Below, piece by piece: positions 42,985-53,576 of a stretch of 64,000 nucleotides of DNA. The position numbers and the translations under genes are program-made. The notes beneath the pieces are model-generated. The model searched no databases. It saw only the letters and a program-made list of their open reading frames with translations, and was not told the origin of the DNA. This DNA comes from Zymoseptoria tritici IPO323 (lineage: Eukaryota; Ascomycota; Dothideomycetes; Mycosphaerellales; Mycosphaerellaceae). The DNA lies in NCBI RefSeq assembly GCF_000219625.1, contig NC_018215.1, positions 310,001-374,000 on the forward strand, written 5' to 3'. How positions within the stretch are numbered: position 1 is the first letter of the stretch; every line of letters starts with the position of its first letter.

Positions 42985-45920
42985 TCACCATCTTCCTTCA
43001 GATCTTTCATCGTCGTCCCAATCAATGCCGCTGGACTGCTCAAACGGCTGTTCCGCTTTCGAGTACCCCAAATAATCCTTGGTACTGGAGACGCTGTAAC
43101 CCGCACGTCCGTTGCTGCTTCCGTTCCCTCCTCCTGCCGAATTGGCCCCGTTGATGCGTCCGTTGGCAGATCCCGAATGCGCTGAATATGAAGTCCTTCC
43201 GATCTCGTCGGAGCTCTGGCGGTCATGTACAGAGTTGGACTGCTCAGCCTGCTCATAGCCTTGGCTTTGGTTGTCATGAATCGTATCGAAAGTGCTTCGA
43301 GTTGGTGACTCGGTGGGCGAAGATTCGGTCGAGTCTTGCCGTGCTTGTTGCTGTACGAAAGTCAGTCTCAACGATTCACATTCCCTCATTCACCTCTCAT
43401 GCTTACCTCTTGCCACCTCTGATACTGGTTGTACTCCGGCGGCTGCTGCGCTTGCTGTTGCTGCGGCTCTTGACTCTTCTGGCCTCTCTGCTGTGCGGCT
43501 CTCTGGGCGGCGGGTATTTGTATTTGTGGATGCATCATCTGCACCTTTGCAAGATAGGAATACATGAAGTTGGAAAGAAGCACCTGGCTGTAAAGTGCTC
43601 TGCGAGGATTCGCCAGCTTGATATGCGCCATGCGGTAGATGGCTCGCTCCTCGAGAATGCTGAAACGTGTCCAATTGTAGTCGATGTCGGGCTTGAGGAT
43701 CCTGGGAGGTGGCGAGGGGGAGTAATGCCTCTCTGGCTTCCTCTTCTTTTCCTTTCCTTCGCCGTCTGCAGATTTTTTCTTGCCTCCAAATATCGCTGAG
43801 AGCAGGCCAGACTCCTTTTCCTTTTGCTTCGGCTTCGATCGCTCTGCCTCCAGCTGCAAATCTTCGCGATTAAGCACGATACTCTCTCGCCCTCGTGTAG
43901 AATTCCCGTCGATGGAGTTCTGAAGCAGGTCCAGCCTTGCCTTGTCAGCAGTAACCTTGGAGGCCTTGCTGGATTTAGTTTTGGACGAAGAGGATTCGGT
44001 TTGCGGGTCCTCTTTTGACTTCTCATCGTTGCCCAGAATCCATTTCCAACTGCTTTTCCGGCCTCCGTCCTTCTTTTCGACCTTCTTGTCCTCAAAAGTG
44101 GGTAAGAATGTCAGCGACTGGGTGCTGTTGTTGCCGCTGCTGCCTGGCAGAGGCGAAGGATGGGCTGACAAGTCATCGAGTGTTGACGATTGTGAATTTT
44201 GACGGCCTGGTACTGGGCGCGAATGAGCTCCACCACGCTGGTATTGCCGAGGAACCTCGTGGGATGATTTGCGCTCCGGTAGGCTCTGTCCAAGACTGCC
44301 CGCAGGAACCCGTGTACCATCGGGCAGAGTCTCGACGATGTTTGGTAGAGGATTTGTGTTATTGTATCCTGGCAACTGAGCTGATGTCCGCCCCGGCGAT
44401 GCAATACGAGAGTGAAACTGTTTCGGCGGCTGACTCGTCGGGACTTCAGCTTCAGGAATATCATCATGTTGGTCCTCCTCAATACGCGGAATCGTGTCTG
44501 GCCGTTGATTCGCTTGAAGATTCTCGGACGATCTCGATTCCCCACCTAGCTTTCTTCTCTGCGATCCAGGTCTCGAGAAGTTCTCGTGTACGTCACTCGG
44601 CGGAGGAGTCGGTTCCGTCTGGACACGGATGATACCTGGTGATGGCTCTTCACTGTCTGGCGATTTCGGCAGTGGCGGAGGCGGCCGATCAGGATCCGTC
44701 TCCGCATATCGTTGCTGCGCGCGTTTTGAGTATGGCACTCGTTCGCCCTTTTTCAGACTTCCTCTCCGGTAGGTCGTCCGCGTAGACCGCTTCAACGTTC
44801 CAACAGGTGGTAGAATAGGCACATCCTCGCTCGAAGATCTGTCATTCGACTCCAGTGATTGACGAGCAGCCTGGTCCAAGCTCATTCGCCGCATCATGTG
44901 AGCCGGATCATTCACCAACTCTTCCAGGTCCGAGAGATTGGACATGGCCGCGCTCCCGGAGTGATACGCTCCTCGACTGGACCGTTTCCGTTCCAAGCGG
45001 TCCGCACCATCCTCGTAGTTGCCTTTCGTATCAATCGTGTGCGACAACATGCTCTTCTTCCTCCGTAGACTGCTGCCCGATCCTGATCTCTCCAAGCTAT
45101 CGGGAGACAGGCTGTCTTCTCCTCCAGACCTCCTGCGTATTCTGTCCACCCTATCCTCAATGAATGTCTTGAACTCCTTCGGTGCCAACTCCGGATGCAA
45201 CCGTGCTGGCACCCAGAATAACTGTGAAGGATCATCCTCGTCGTCCGACTTGGTGGGTGCTACGCTGGGAAAGGAGCTGCTGAACGAGGGTAGATCCGGA
45301 TCGGCGGTGTCCACATTCATGGACATACGTCGAATTGCTTGTAGATTGCTCAGCTCTTGCGCCACAGCGGCCGGACTCGACTCATAGTCGATGTCGTTGA
45401 GTGGGAACGGCTGAACGGCTGTATCGTGGGTGGACGACTGCCGGCTCAGCGAAGGTGATGGTGTTGTTGGCGAGGACTGTCCGTTCACATTCTCTGCTCC
45501 CCACGATCCCATGCGTTGGGACAGCTTGGGTGAGGAAGCATCCGAGGGTGAGGGCACTTTTTCATTGCTATGGGTCGGAGCGAGTGGTGGGCGGGATGTC
45601 GATGCGGTTTCCGAAGACAATGAAGGGCTGGCGACACCGACGATGTTGCCGTTGGCCTCGAGCAGAGTAGCATGGCGACGTTGCTGGCGACTGGCCATCA
45701 CAGCCTCGCTGGCACCGGGCACGTAGCTGAGTGGACGATTCCTCGGGTTCATGGTCGTGTCTTCGTAAAAGCTCCCAAACACCTCGGTTACGTGGTGAGA
45801 ATCATCGCTGATAGAGAGCTGCGGCGAATGCGAATGTTTGCGGGTCGCGAGGTTCTGGGCATACCGCTTCTCCAATTCCTCCTGCCTCGAGCGCGAAGAT
45901 CCCGGACTTGGAGCAGCCAT
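42985..45920 (-). CDS. ZDS1: Zds1/Zds2-type regulator of PP2A-Cdc55, 959 aa
   Basis: Two exons (43407-45920, 42985-43350) with a 56-nt intron give 959 aa from MAAPSPGSSRSRQEE. Most of the protein is disordered and rich in Ser, Pro and charged residues, with an LFWVPARLHPELAPKEFKTF block near residue 240 that matches the conserved N-terminal Zds segment. The Zds C-terminal domain lies at about 735-790: DYNWTRFSILEERAIYRMAH, then KLANPRRALYSQVLLSNFMY. Gln-rich and Gly/Ser/Asn-rich tails follow. In yeast this domain binds Cdc55 and controls PP2A in mitotic exit and polarity. Cytoplasmic location is expected. Confidence 0.88.
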
Positions 45921-46909
45921 TATTGCGGAATGCACGCAGTACGCGCTTCACATGCATTACCACTGCGGTGCTCGTAAGAATAGGTCGATCATGTCCAGAG
46001 ATTCAAGCGGTCGGTGAACGAATTGTCGAGGATTTGTTGGCGAAACGTGTACGACGGCTCGGAGGGCTGCTCGCGTGCGGTGTCATGGGAGTGTGCACGC
46101 TCGCGCTTGCAGCACGGCCGGCTTTGGGGGTCCAATTCCTTCCGCCCCGGCAGGCATTCACCTGTCTCACTACTATATTCTCATCACCAACTCAGGCATA
46201 TTGCACTCTTCAATGAAGACGGTATCATCAGAAGAATCCCTTCGTTGATCATGAGGCTTGGGCGAATGGCAACATTGAAGTATGTGCTCTGTCGTTGATA
46301 CAGCATGGCGACGAAGGTTGGCGGCTACGATCTGCACGACATTGGCCATCACACGCGGCGGCAACGAACACGGTGGTACTGGACCAGCAATTTCGTGACC
46401 TGAAGCATTCGCTGGAGTCGCCGCGGGCATGAGGAACAATGCTGAATGCCTGGTCTCGGGACTGGAACCATCACATGTACCTTCCAGGTTCATTGCTTCC
46501 CAACGGAGCGACTTCGACTGCAATACGACCAGACGCCGTCTGCGGCCTTATTCCTTCGACTCTCGTTGCTCACGTCTTTCAGGGAATCTAGCAGTACGGT
46601 AAGCGTGTTGTGCGAACGCGGCTCAAAGAAAAGTTGAAAACGTGTTGTCGGGTGCTTTTGACCGGCAGCATGTGCGTGTGTCGTCAGTATGAGGTGTGAC
46701 GGGAGAACAGCTCGGCTATGTGTGGGCAAGCACGCGGCAAGGTAACATTGCTGTTGACTGCGAATACTCGTTCCCAGTGTCCTTCCGCTCACCAACAAAC
46801 GCAAATCATCGCCTTACATACCAGGTTGGACTAGCCTCACATTCGACCAGTTTCAACACCTAAAATAGAGCCAGCTCTACCGGGACACTCCTCGATTGAA
46901 TAAGCAAAC
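45921..46909. other. Intergenic, divergent promoters
   Basis: About 1 kb between divergent genes. The short frames overlap and look random. No RNA gene was recognised. Confidence 0.5.
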
Positions 46910-47224
46910 ATGGTCCGCCCAGTCTTCCAACTCGCTGCCCGAAATGTACCACGAACACTTCGCACGACGAATCCGTTCCGAGTATTGAGCTCTTCGCAGC
47001 CTCTACGATTGAGAGAAGACAAAGAGCAAAGCCCTCAAGAGCTGGAAAATGCAAAGAAGGAACAATTCAACAGCAAGGAGAAGAGACAAGAGCTCGAGTC
47101 CAATTCCGAGGCCCATGTCAAAGCCGATCGTCAGAACGTCAAAGATCATGATCAGCACATGGAGGATTTGCAGAAGCAGACTGCTCAGCAGAAGGAAAAG
47201 GAACACCCGGCTGGCAAGGCGTGA
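46910..47224 (+). CDS. Small predicted mitochondrial coiled-coil protein, 104 aa
   Basis: A complete 104-codon frame. The N-terminus (MVRPVFQLAARNVPRTLRTT) is basic and amphipathic, like a mitochondrial presequence, and LSSSQPLRL could hold the cleavage site. The remainder is highly charged and helical (SPQELENAKKEQ, NVKDHDQHMEDLQKQ), likely a coiled coil. Short proteins with this KDHD-HMEDLQKQTA segment recur in fungi without assigned function. Confidence 0.65.
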   Translation: MVRPVFQLAARNVPRTLRTTNPFRVLSSSQPLRLREDKEQSPQELENAKKEQFNSKEKRQELESNSEAHVKADRQNVKDHDQHMEDLQKQTAQQKEKEHPAGKA

Positions 47225-47428
47225 GGGGCTGGAAGCGCATCCACATGGAGGAGTACTGCAGAGTGTCCTTGGATAAGCGGAGAGCACCGACGGCGATAGT
47301 TATACAGATGGGACAAGTGAAGTTCGGGTCATACTTCATGCATCAGACCTGTTGCGCGTCGCTTTACTGTGCACGAATGCGACCCTGAACTCGCTCCTGC
47401 CTAGCTCCTGCAGATGATCACACAACTA

Positions 47429-48634
47429 CTAAGTCGCGAGCGTGCCGGCCATCCATTTGGCAGACTCTAGTATACTTGCTCGCCCACTGTTAGATGAATC
47501 CCAGAGCCCAAGTCCTGGTTTCTCCACGTACTGCGCATGCCGTCCAGCCGTATCCTCGTGCGACAACTCACCAGACTTAGCCTGTCTCTCAAAGCTTTGG
47601 CGTAGAACATGAGCAAGCTCCATAGATTGGTCAAGGAGAGGAGATTCAGTGCCGGTCGAGATGCGAAACTGCGGCAGTCTCAGCTTGAGCGCCTTGCTGG
47701 GGAATCTGCGCGACGCTTTGCGCTGCTTGACCAGTTGACTGACGATCATGGGATCGGATTCCGTATCGGCGGGCTGCGTGATGGCGTTCTCGAGAGTCAC
47801 TTGTTCTCGGAAGAAGTCCATTCGCTCCAAGCTGGCCAGCTCATCCATTTCGTCCGAGGGCGAATCTTCAACTCGACCAGGAACTTGAGAGCTCGCAGAC
47901 CGGAAGAACAATCCGGGTGAAGCGAAGGAGTCGTAGTAATCTTGGGGCTTCCTGAAAAGAGCGCTCCGTTGTTTCAGCAAGGCCGTTGAATTGAGCCCAT
48001 TCGAAGAGGCGGTCGTTCCCTTCAACTCGTCCAGCTCCGTCCAGTCGAATATCGGCAGGTTTACATTCGCTGCGACGATGCCGGGTTCTCCCAATCTGCA
48101 TTCCGTCAACGCCAGAGCAGTCGCAAGCTGACCACCGGCAAGCTCTCCGCAGACGATGACCCTGCCGGCCCGCTCGGAGCGGCCTGGTCTTGTAAAGGCT
48201 CGTTTCGGCAGAAAATTGGACACGATCCAGTCATAGCCAGCCATCACGTCGTGGATTGGGGTTGGGAACTTGTCGACCGCGGACCACCGATAGTTGATCT
48301 GCACAACATGGCAAGGCAGTACCGATCGTAGGATTGACACGTTGGACGCGTCGTCGGGTGGATTGGACAGTAGTGGCCCACGTGGCAGGAAGATGGCGAC
48401 CGTAGGGCTCGGTGAGGGAGCAGCCGTAGGATGGTGGATACTGTGAAGTGTTAGTATGGGTTGTTTGAGCAAGATAGAAGACTTCTTGTACTCTAGCGTT
48501 ATGCTACCATTGCTCCCACATGGGATCGACACCGTCTCGGCGGCAGCTCTTGTGCCATGAGGTAGACTGTATCTACACGTCTGCGACAGAAGCACTTGCC
48601 GGACTACGAATACGCGTCGCCGACATCTCAGCAT
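47429..48634 (-). CDS. Alpha/beta-hydrolase-fold protein lacking the nucleophile serine, 401 aa
   Basis: A single-exon frame. The first true ATG is at 48634 (MLRCRRRVFVVRQVLLSQ), which looks like a mitochondrial presequence; upstream codons in frame are not ATG. The fold is suggested by the order of strands: TVAIFLPRGPLL (near the oxyanion region), VVQINYRWS, PIHDVMAGYDWIVSN, then VCGELAGGQLATALAL, where esterases have G-x-S-x-G. Here the serine position is Leu. HxGG is replaced by LPRGP. The C-terminal third has a long charged stretch and no clear His. It is probably a non-catalytic relative of fungal esterases/lipases (DUF-like alpha/beta hydrolases). Function unknown. Confidence 0.6.
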   Translation of the reverse strand: MLRCRRRVFVVRQVLLSQTCRYSLPHGTRAAAETVSIPCGSNGSITLEYKKSSILLKQPILTLHSIHHPTAAPSPSPTVAIFLPRGPLLSNPPDDASNVSILRSVLPCHVVQINYRWSAVDKFPTPIHDVMAGYDWIVSNFLPKRAFTRPGRSERAGRVIVCGELAGGQLATALALTECRLGEPGIVAANVNLPIFDWTELDELKGTTASSNGLNSTALLKQRSALFRKPQDYYDSFASPGLFFRSASSQVPGRVEDSPSDEMDELASLERMDFFREQVTLENAITQPADTESDPMIVSQLVKQRKASRRFPSKALKLRLPQFRISTGTESPLLDQSMELAHVLRQSFERQAKSGELSHEDTAGRHAQYVEKPGLGLWDSSNSGRASILESAKWMAGTLAT

Positions 48635-48851
48635 GCCAGAATTGCATCGATAGTGGATGGTTGTTGAGATCGCAAAAGGGCAAAGGGGAAGTCCTCGTCT
48701 GAAGTGACGCCTCGGCAGACCTTCCCGTTCTTGACGTGCTTGAAGAATTTCCGCCCGACTTTCGACTTCGACTTCAGCGAACAAACATACAACGCCATCA
48801 TCGAATCATTGCCTAGGTTCGTGCCATTGAGGCGAGAGTGTCCCCATCAAC

Positions 48852-49847
48852 ATGGCCGGCACTACGGAAAATGCACCGGCTCTCACATTTCCACGAGACA
48901 CCTTTGCAAAATTGACTCCTCGCCCGTTTCTGCTTGCTCACCTCAAACAACCATCATCAGTCCGACCCAATGGACGAAAACCAGAGGAGAGCCGGCAGCC
49001 CACCATCAACACGGGCTCTTTGACGCACAGTAATGGCAGTGCAGTGGTCCGCATGGGCGACACTGCCGTTGTATGTGGCGTTAGAGGCGAGATTCTTCTC
49101 ACATCAGACATACCACACCCGCCAGGCGAAGACACTGCCGATGATGACCTCGTGGAGCGGCTCGGTCTGGTCATACCAAACGTCGAGTTGAGCACAGGCT
49201 GTTCGCCGGATCATCTTCCTGGAAACGCACCAAGCTCCCTCGCTCAGGCTCTATCTTACCGCATACTCTCCTTACTCCACACCTCGCGCACTCTTTGTCC
49301 ATCGGATCTGCGCATCCAATACACTGAGCCAGAAACAGAAGACGACATCCCTGACCAGGAAGAAAAAATTGTCACCAAGGCATACTGGGCGCTGTACATC
49401 GATATTCTCGTTTTGGCACTGGATGGAAATGCCTTTGACGCTGCCTGGATCGCTGTCATGGCCGCTCTTCAAGACACGACATTACCACAAGCATGGTGGG
49501 ATGCTGATCGAGAAATGGTACTCTGCTCGCCGCTCATATCTGGCAGCCACCAGCTGAGTCTTCGTCGGATCCCGATTACGTCAAGCTTTGCAGTGTTTTC
49601 AACAGCCTCGCCACTGAAGAAACGGGAGGATGCTCAGAGTTGGGTGTTGGCCGATCCGGACGCCTTCGAGGAAGGAGCATGTGAAGAGACGCTTACAGTT
49701 GTGCTTACACCGGCGATCAGTGGTACCCGCGGGATTCTGAGAGTCGAGAAGAAGGGTGGCAGGCTTGTCAGCAGCGAGGTGATGGAGCAGTGCATCAAAG
49801 TCGCAGCATCGTCATGTTCCAAGATCGAAGCCGTGCTCTATCGATGA
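48852..49847 (+). CDS. RRP43: Exosome complex subunit Rrp43 (RNase PH-like), 331 aa
   Basis: A single-exon 331-aa protein. The N-terminus FPRDTFAKLTPRPFLLAHL followed by RPNGRKPEESRQPTIN, then NGSAVVRMGDTAVVCGVRGE, is the RNase PH fold of archaeal Rrp42-type exosome subunits. VVPNVEL-like LVIPNVELSTGCSPDH and LALDGNAFDAAWIAVMAAL follow in the usual order. The length and the divergent C-terminal half fit Rrp43 better than Rrp42 or Rrp45. It would be a structural ring subunit of the RNA exosome in nucleus and cytoplasm, inactive as an exonuclease. The start is 217 bp from the divergent hydrolase gene. Confidence 0.88.
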   Translation: MAGTTENAPALTFPRDTFAKLTPRPFLLAHLKQPSSVRPNGRKPEESRQPTINTGSLTHSNGSAVVRMGDTAVVCGVRGEILLTSDIPHPPGEDTADDDLVERLGLVIPNVELSTGCSPDHLPGNAPSSLAQALSYRILSLLHTSRTLCPSDLRIQYTEPETEDDIPDQEEKIVTKAYWALYIDILVLALDGNAFDAAWIAVMAALQDTTLPQAWWDADREMVLCSPLISGSHQLSLRRIPITSSFAVFSTASPLKKREDAQSWVLADPDAFEEGACEETLTVVLTPAISGTRGILRVEKKGGRLVSSEVMEQCIKVAASSCSKIEAVLYR

Positions 49848-51419
49848 GGCGAAAGACTTTGATTGTTTGCCATCCACAAGGTTGCAGGAGAGAAACATGC
49901 AACATCGGAGGAAAGCAGGTTCACGGCCGGACCGATCTTGGATCACGTCGTGCCGGCCATTCCTGAGCGACGCCATATGGTAAATGCACATCGTCGACAA
50001 TAACGTTCTCGTCCTGGTACGAGCGCTACATCGATTGGCCATATTGAGACATGTCCATACGGGACACCTTGATTAGGGACCCTTCTCAGATCATGACCGA
50101 CGGACACGATCTGAGCATCTATCCCGTCAGCTGCGAGAGTGACATATGAGGGCGACCCTCCAGGGGCGTGTCCGACTGATACTGCCGATGACAGAACCCG
50201 GCTTCGCTGTGTGTTCGCGACAGCTGTCAAAACGCGGTGCTTGGTCGTCCACGTGGCAAAGAGATCAGTCTGCAAAACATTACCTGCTGGTCCACTCACA
50301 CAATCGTGGTACCAAGCGCGAACGCACGTCCGAGCAGCCCACTCACAATCAATAGCGCTCTAGAACGATTCGAAACCCACCAATTTTGGTACCCATTCGC
50401 GGTGTCACTACACCAACATCAGTGATCGTGGTCTGCAACATTCCTGATTTACATTTGTGTCGTCTCCTGACTGTGTACTAACGCTGCAGGGTATGAAGTG
50501 GCCACACGCTCATCACGAACAGTCTCAGCGCCCGGTCCCATTGGCTGATCCGAATGTTGAGAGTCTCACGGCAATTGTCTGCGACAGGCGATCGCAGCAG
50601 TCGTTGCACATGGAGTCGATCGTGATTCCCAAAATCCTGCATTCAGCCGACGTCAAGCTACTGACCAGCAATGGTCTGGATCCGCACTCGCGGCGATATT
50701 GCATCAAGCAAGAATTCTGTCTGGCCGACGACGGGAGACGAGTCAAGGCTCCAGATCAAGGCTAAATGCGTGTGTCGTGGCAGGTCTATGGAGGTACAGG
50801 ATTGCATGGGTGTACAAATCTGGGCTTTGCACGACCCAGGTCCGCACTAGGGCGTCTCACATGCAACCCGCCACGTCTTGGATAAATTCGGTCCGAGCTT
50901 TCCTGTAACGACAAACGAGGGCATGTGGCGTAATACAGTCTCGATGCGATCGTCGCAGCGTGTCCTGTTTTCCCACGAGATATGGCTGTCGAGGCACGGC
51001 CTGCGCGACCCACCCTCATGAACACATCTGCCACAATTGAAAAGCAAGGGATGTCGACCACTCAGGGTTACCTGTAGCCATGGTTCACCAACACGGTATC
51101 GAACGTGGCCATGGATTGCAAGGTCGCACACGAGCAGTCCGGAGGATCCGCCGAACCACGCCTGGTTCTCAACACGAGGGCTGTGGTTCTGCCACCACCA
51201 TTACCAGAGCCATCTGTTGTGTTGTGCAAGGGCAGCACCCTGCAGCATCCCAAGCAGCGTACGTGAGCTTCGCCTGGCTGCTCAACACATTTATAAACGG
51301 TTCTCTCCCCTTCGCGACTCCTGAATCTCTGCTCTCCTACACCAAAAGATCGCCACGCTTACGCTCGTTCATTCTGCCCGTCCAAGTCGTTCATTGCATC
51401 GTATTTGGAAGCTGCAGCC
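49848..51419. other. No supported gene
   Basis: About 1.6 kb with only short, overlapping frames on both strands. The right end is likely the promoter and leader of the gene at 51420. No repeat or RNA gene was recognised. Confidence 0.5.
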
Positions 51420-53268
51420 ATGACTGCTGAAGACCCCCAACAGACTACCGCCAACACAGAGACCGCCGAGGAAACTCCTGCTCTGCCCGACTATCTGGCA
51501 TCTCCGAATGCGGTCTTCGCCGACGAGGGGGTACAGTGGCGTTATGGGCGAGCTCCTGATTACACCAAGACTCGCAAAGTTTGGGCGGAAGGTGAGTTTT
51601 TCTCCTGCTTCATTTCCATTCTCCTGCCATGGCCACGTGGTCCGACCAGAATAGCCACGATCGGTCGCACGGCGTACGACAGCTTTCCGCCCAACGAAGC
51701 CGTGTGGCCGCCGTCGCCCGGTATCAACAGGCTGGTCTCTCATGAGCTGCTCGGTCTCTACCGTATTCTGCACTTGCAGACTCCAGTCTAGGGTGGCAAC
51801 CAGACACCGACTTACATCATATTTGTGGCGCACAGGCTATTCGAGCAAGCAGACAAGCGGCTGACAGCGATATAGGCAAGCGAATGAATCATGCTGCCGG
51901 AAGTCTCCCACAGCTGGTGGAGAACCTCGTGAAAAACTGGGAGGTCGAAGCCTCTTTCAAGCCAAGACTGTCAGATTGGCGCACGGTTGACCACGAAAAG
52001 TACTCATTCGCCATGGGTAGCGGCGAACCTCGGTGAGTGCTATGCCGCGTGGATCATTAAAATGTCCACTCCGCTAAATCCAGCATCAGGGACGCGGAGC
52101 ATATGATCAAGGTTCGAACTCCAGAGCCGAAGTCTGGAGTAATTCATCGGTGATGCTGATTTTTCTAATAGGTCGGCACCTACAACGGAATAATTGGCGC
52201 CAACGAGTACTACAGTCCCGAAAACTCGGACTTCAACTCCAGTCACAAGACGTTCAAGCGCATGATGCCCACTTTCGCGTGGGAGGTGCTGGAAGTGTAC
52301 AGCGGCCCTCCTCGCGTGGCTTTCAGGTGGCGACACTGGGGTGTAATGAAGAGCGACTACGTGGGGTTCAACAAGTACGTGACACCCGCGATGGGCTAGC
52401 TTCGTTCTACAGCATGTTGGGGTGGTGTGGTGCTGACCAAGGATTTAGCAAAGGCGAGAAGGTGACGGCGAAGGCTCATGGCGGATTGATCGACATCGAA
52501 GGCGTCACGATTGCTGAGGTGGATGATAAGATTCGCATGCAGGCGATTCGGACGTACATGGATCCTCTGGAGATGTTTCGTCAGATTGCGCCGGAAGGTG
52601 TGGTGAGGAAGGAGACGATGAAACGGGACGTCGATCCGGACATCGCCCTCGGTGACGGTCTGGGTTCCGACGAAAAGAATGATGTGCGGGAGCACGACAG
52701 TCCGTCTGGAACGCAGCTGGACAACGCATCTGACACCACCGTGAAGCCAGAGACTGCTGACGAAGGTCCACTATCTGGCCAAATCTCTGGTTCGGACCAT
52801 ACGCTCGCCTCTCATGCACAAGACGACCACGGCGCAGCCTCAACGACACCCACAGAAGCTCCGACAGATGCCGACCCCAATCCTCCCAGCACCGCAGCTC
52901 CCGCAGCCGAAGCCATCATCTCCGCAGCAGCCTCCCAACCCAAAGAAATGCCCATCGCCCACCCCTCGTCCAACGCAAAAGAAGTCACCCAGACCCTCCC
53001 GCCCGCCGGAATTCCGTCCTCAACAGCTTCTACACCGCGAGATCCACTTCCCTCCAATACTTCTCACGACGACCAGAATGCCGCGCGCGACCACATCGAC
53101 GTCTATCTCGAACAACCCGCCGAGCGCATCCATCCCGAGGGACATGAAGTCTTGCCTGCGGGAAAGGCTCTCGCGGCGCCTGCGGACGGGATCGAGACGA
53201 GGATTGCGCATGAGGAGATGAGTCGGATGTCGGGGGCTGAGTGTCCGTTTTTGCAGAATCGGGAGTGA
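51420..53268 (+). CDS. Fungal pathogen-related protein (SnoaL-like fold) with long disordered tail, 459 aa
   Basis: Five exons (51420-51591, 51876-52032, 52084-52111, 52172-52374, 52449-53268) give 459 aa. The first half follows the fungal/plant pathogen-related protein family: LPDYLASPNAVFADEGVQWR, RAPDYTKTRKVWAE, SLPQLVENLVKNWEVEASFK, FAMGSG, VGTYNGIIGANEYYSP, FRWRHWG, and KVTAKAHGGLIDIEGV. From about residue 255 a 200-residue acidic and Ala/Pro/Ser/Thr-rich tail is added, ending in the motif SGAECPFLQNRE. The family has a cone-shaped small-ligand fold; the biochemical role is unknown despite the name. The 284-nt first intron is longer than the others. Confidence 0.82.
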
Positions 53269-53576
53269 ATACTTAGGCGGTGGGGGGATTGGGCGTGAGT
53301 GGTATATATTTTCTGTTTCTGTTGGGAGCATGCGCATATATAGGAAGTCGTACATGCTCTTTATTTCGTCCTGTTGAATTTGCATTGTTCCGTTCTGCTT
53401 CGTCAACCGTCCGCGGCGGATTGGTATTGCTGCATTGGATAACATTGGGTCCTCAAATAATGCTGAGATCGAACCACTGACACACATCTTCATTCCATAT
53501 CGTACACACATCGTCATATCTCCACCGCTTCCGTTCCCCCTCACTCAAATATCCAAGCACATGTCCTGACTCAACT

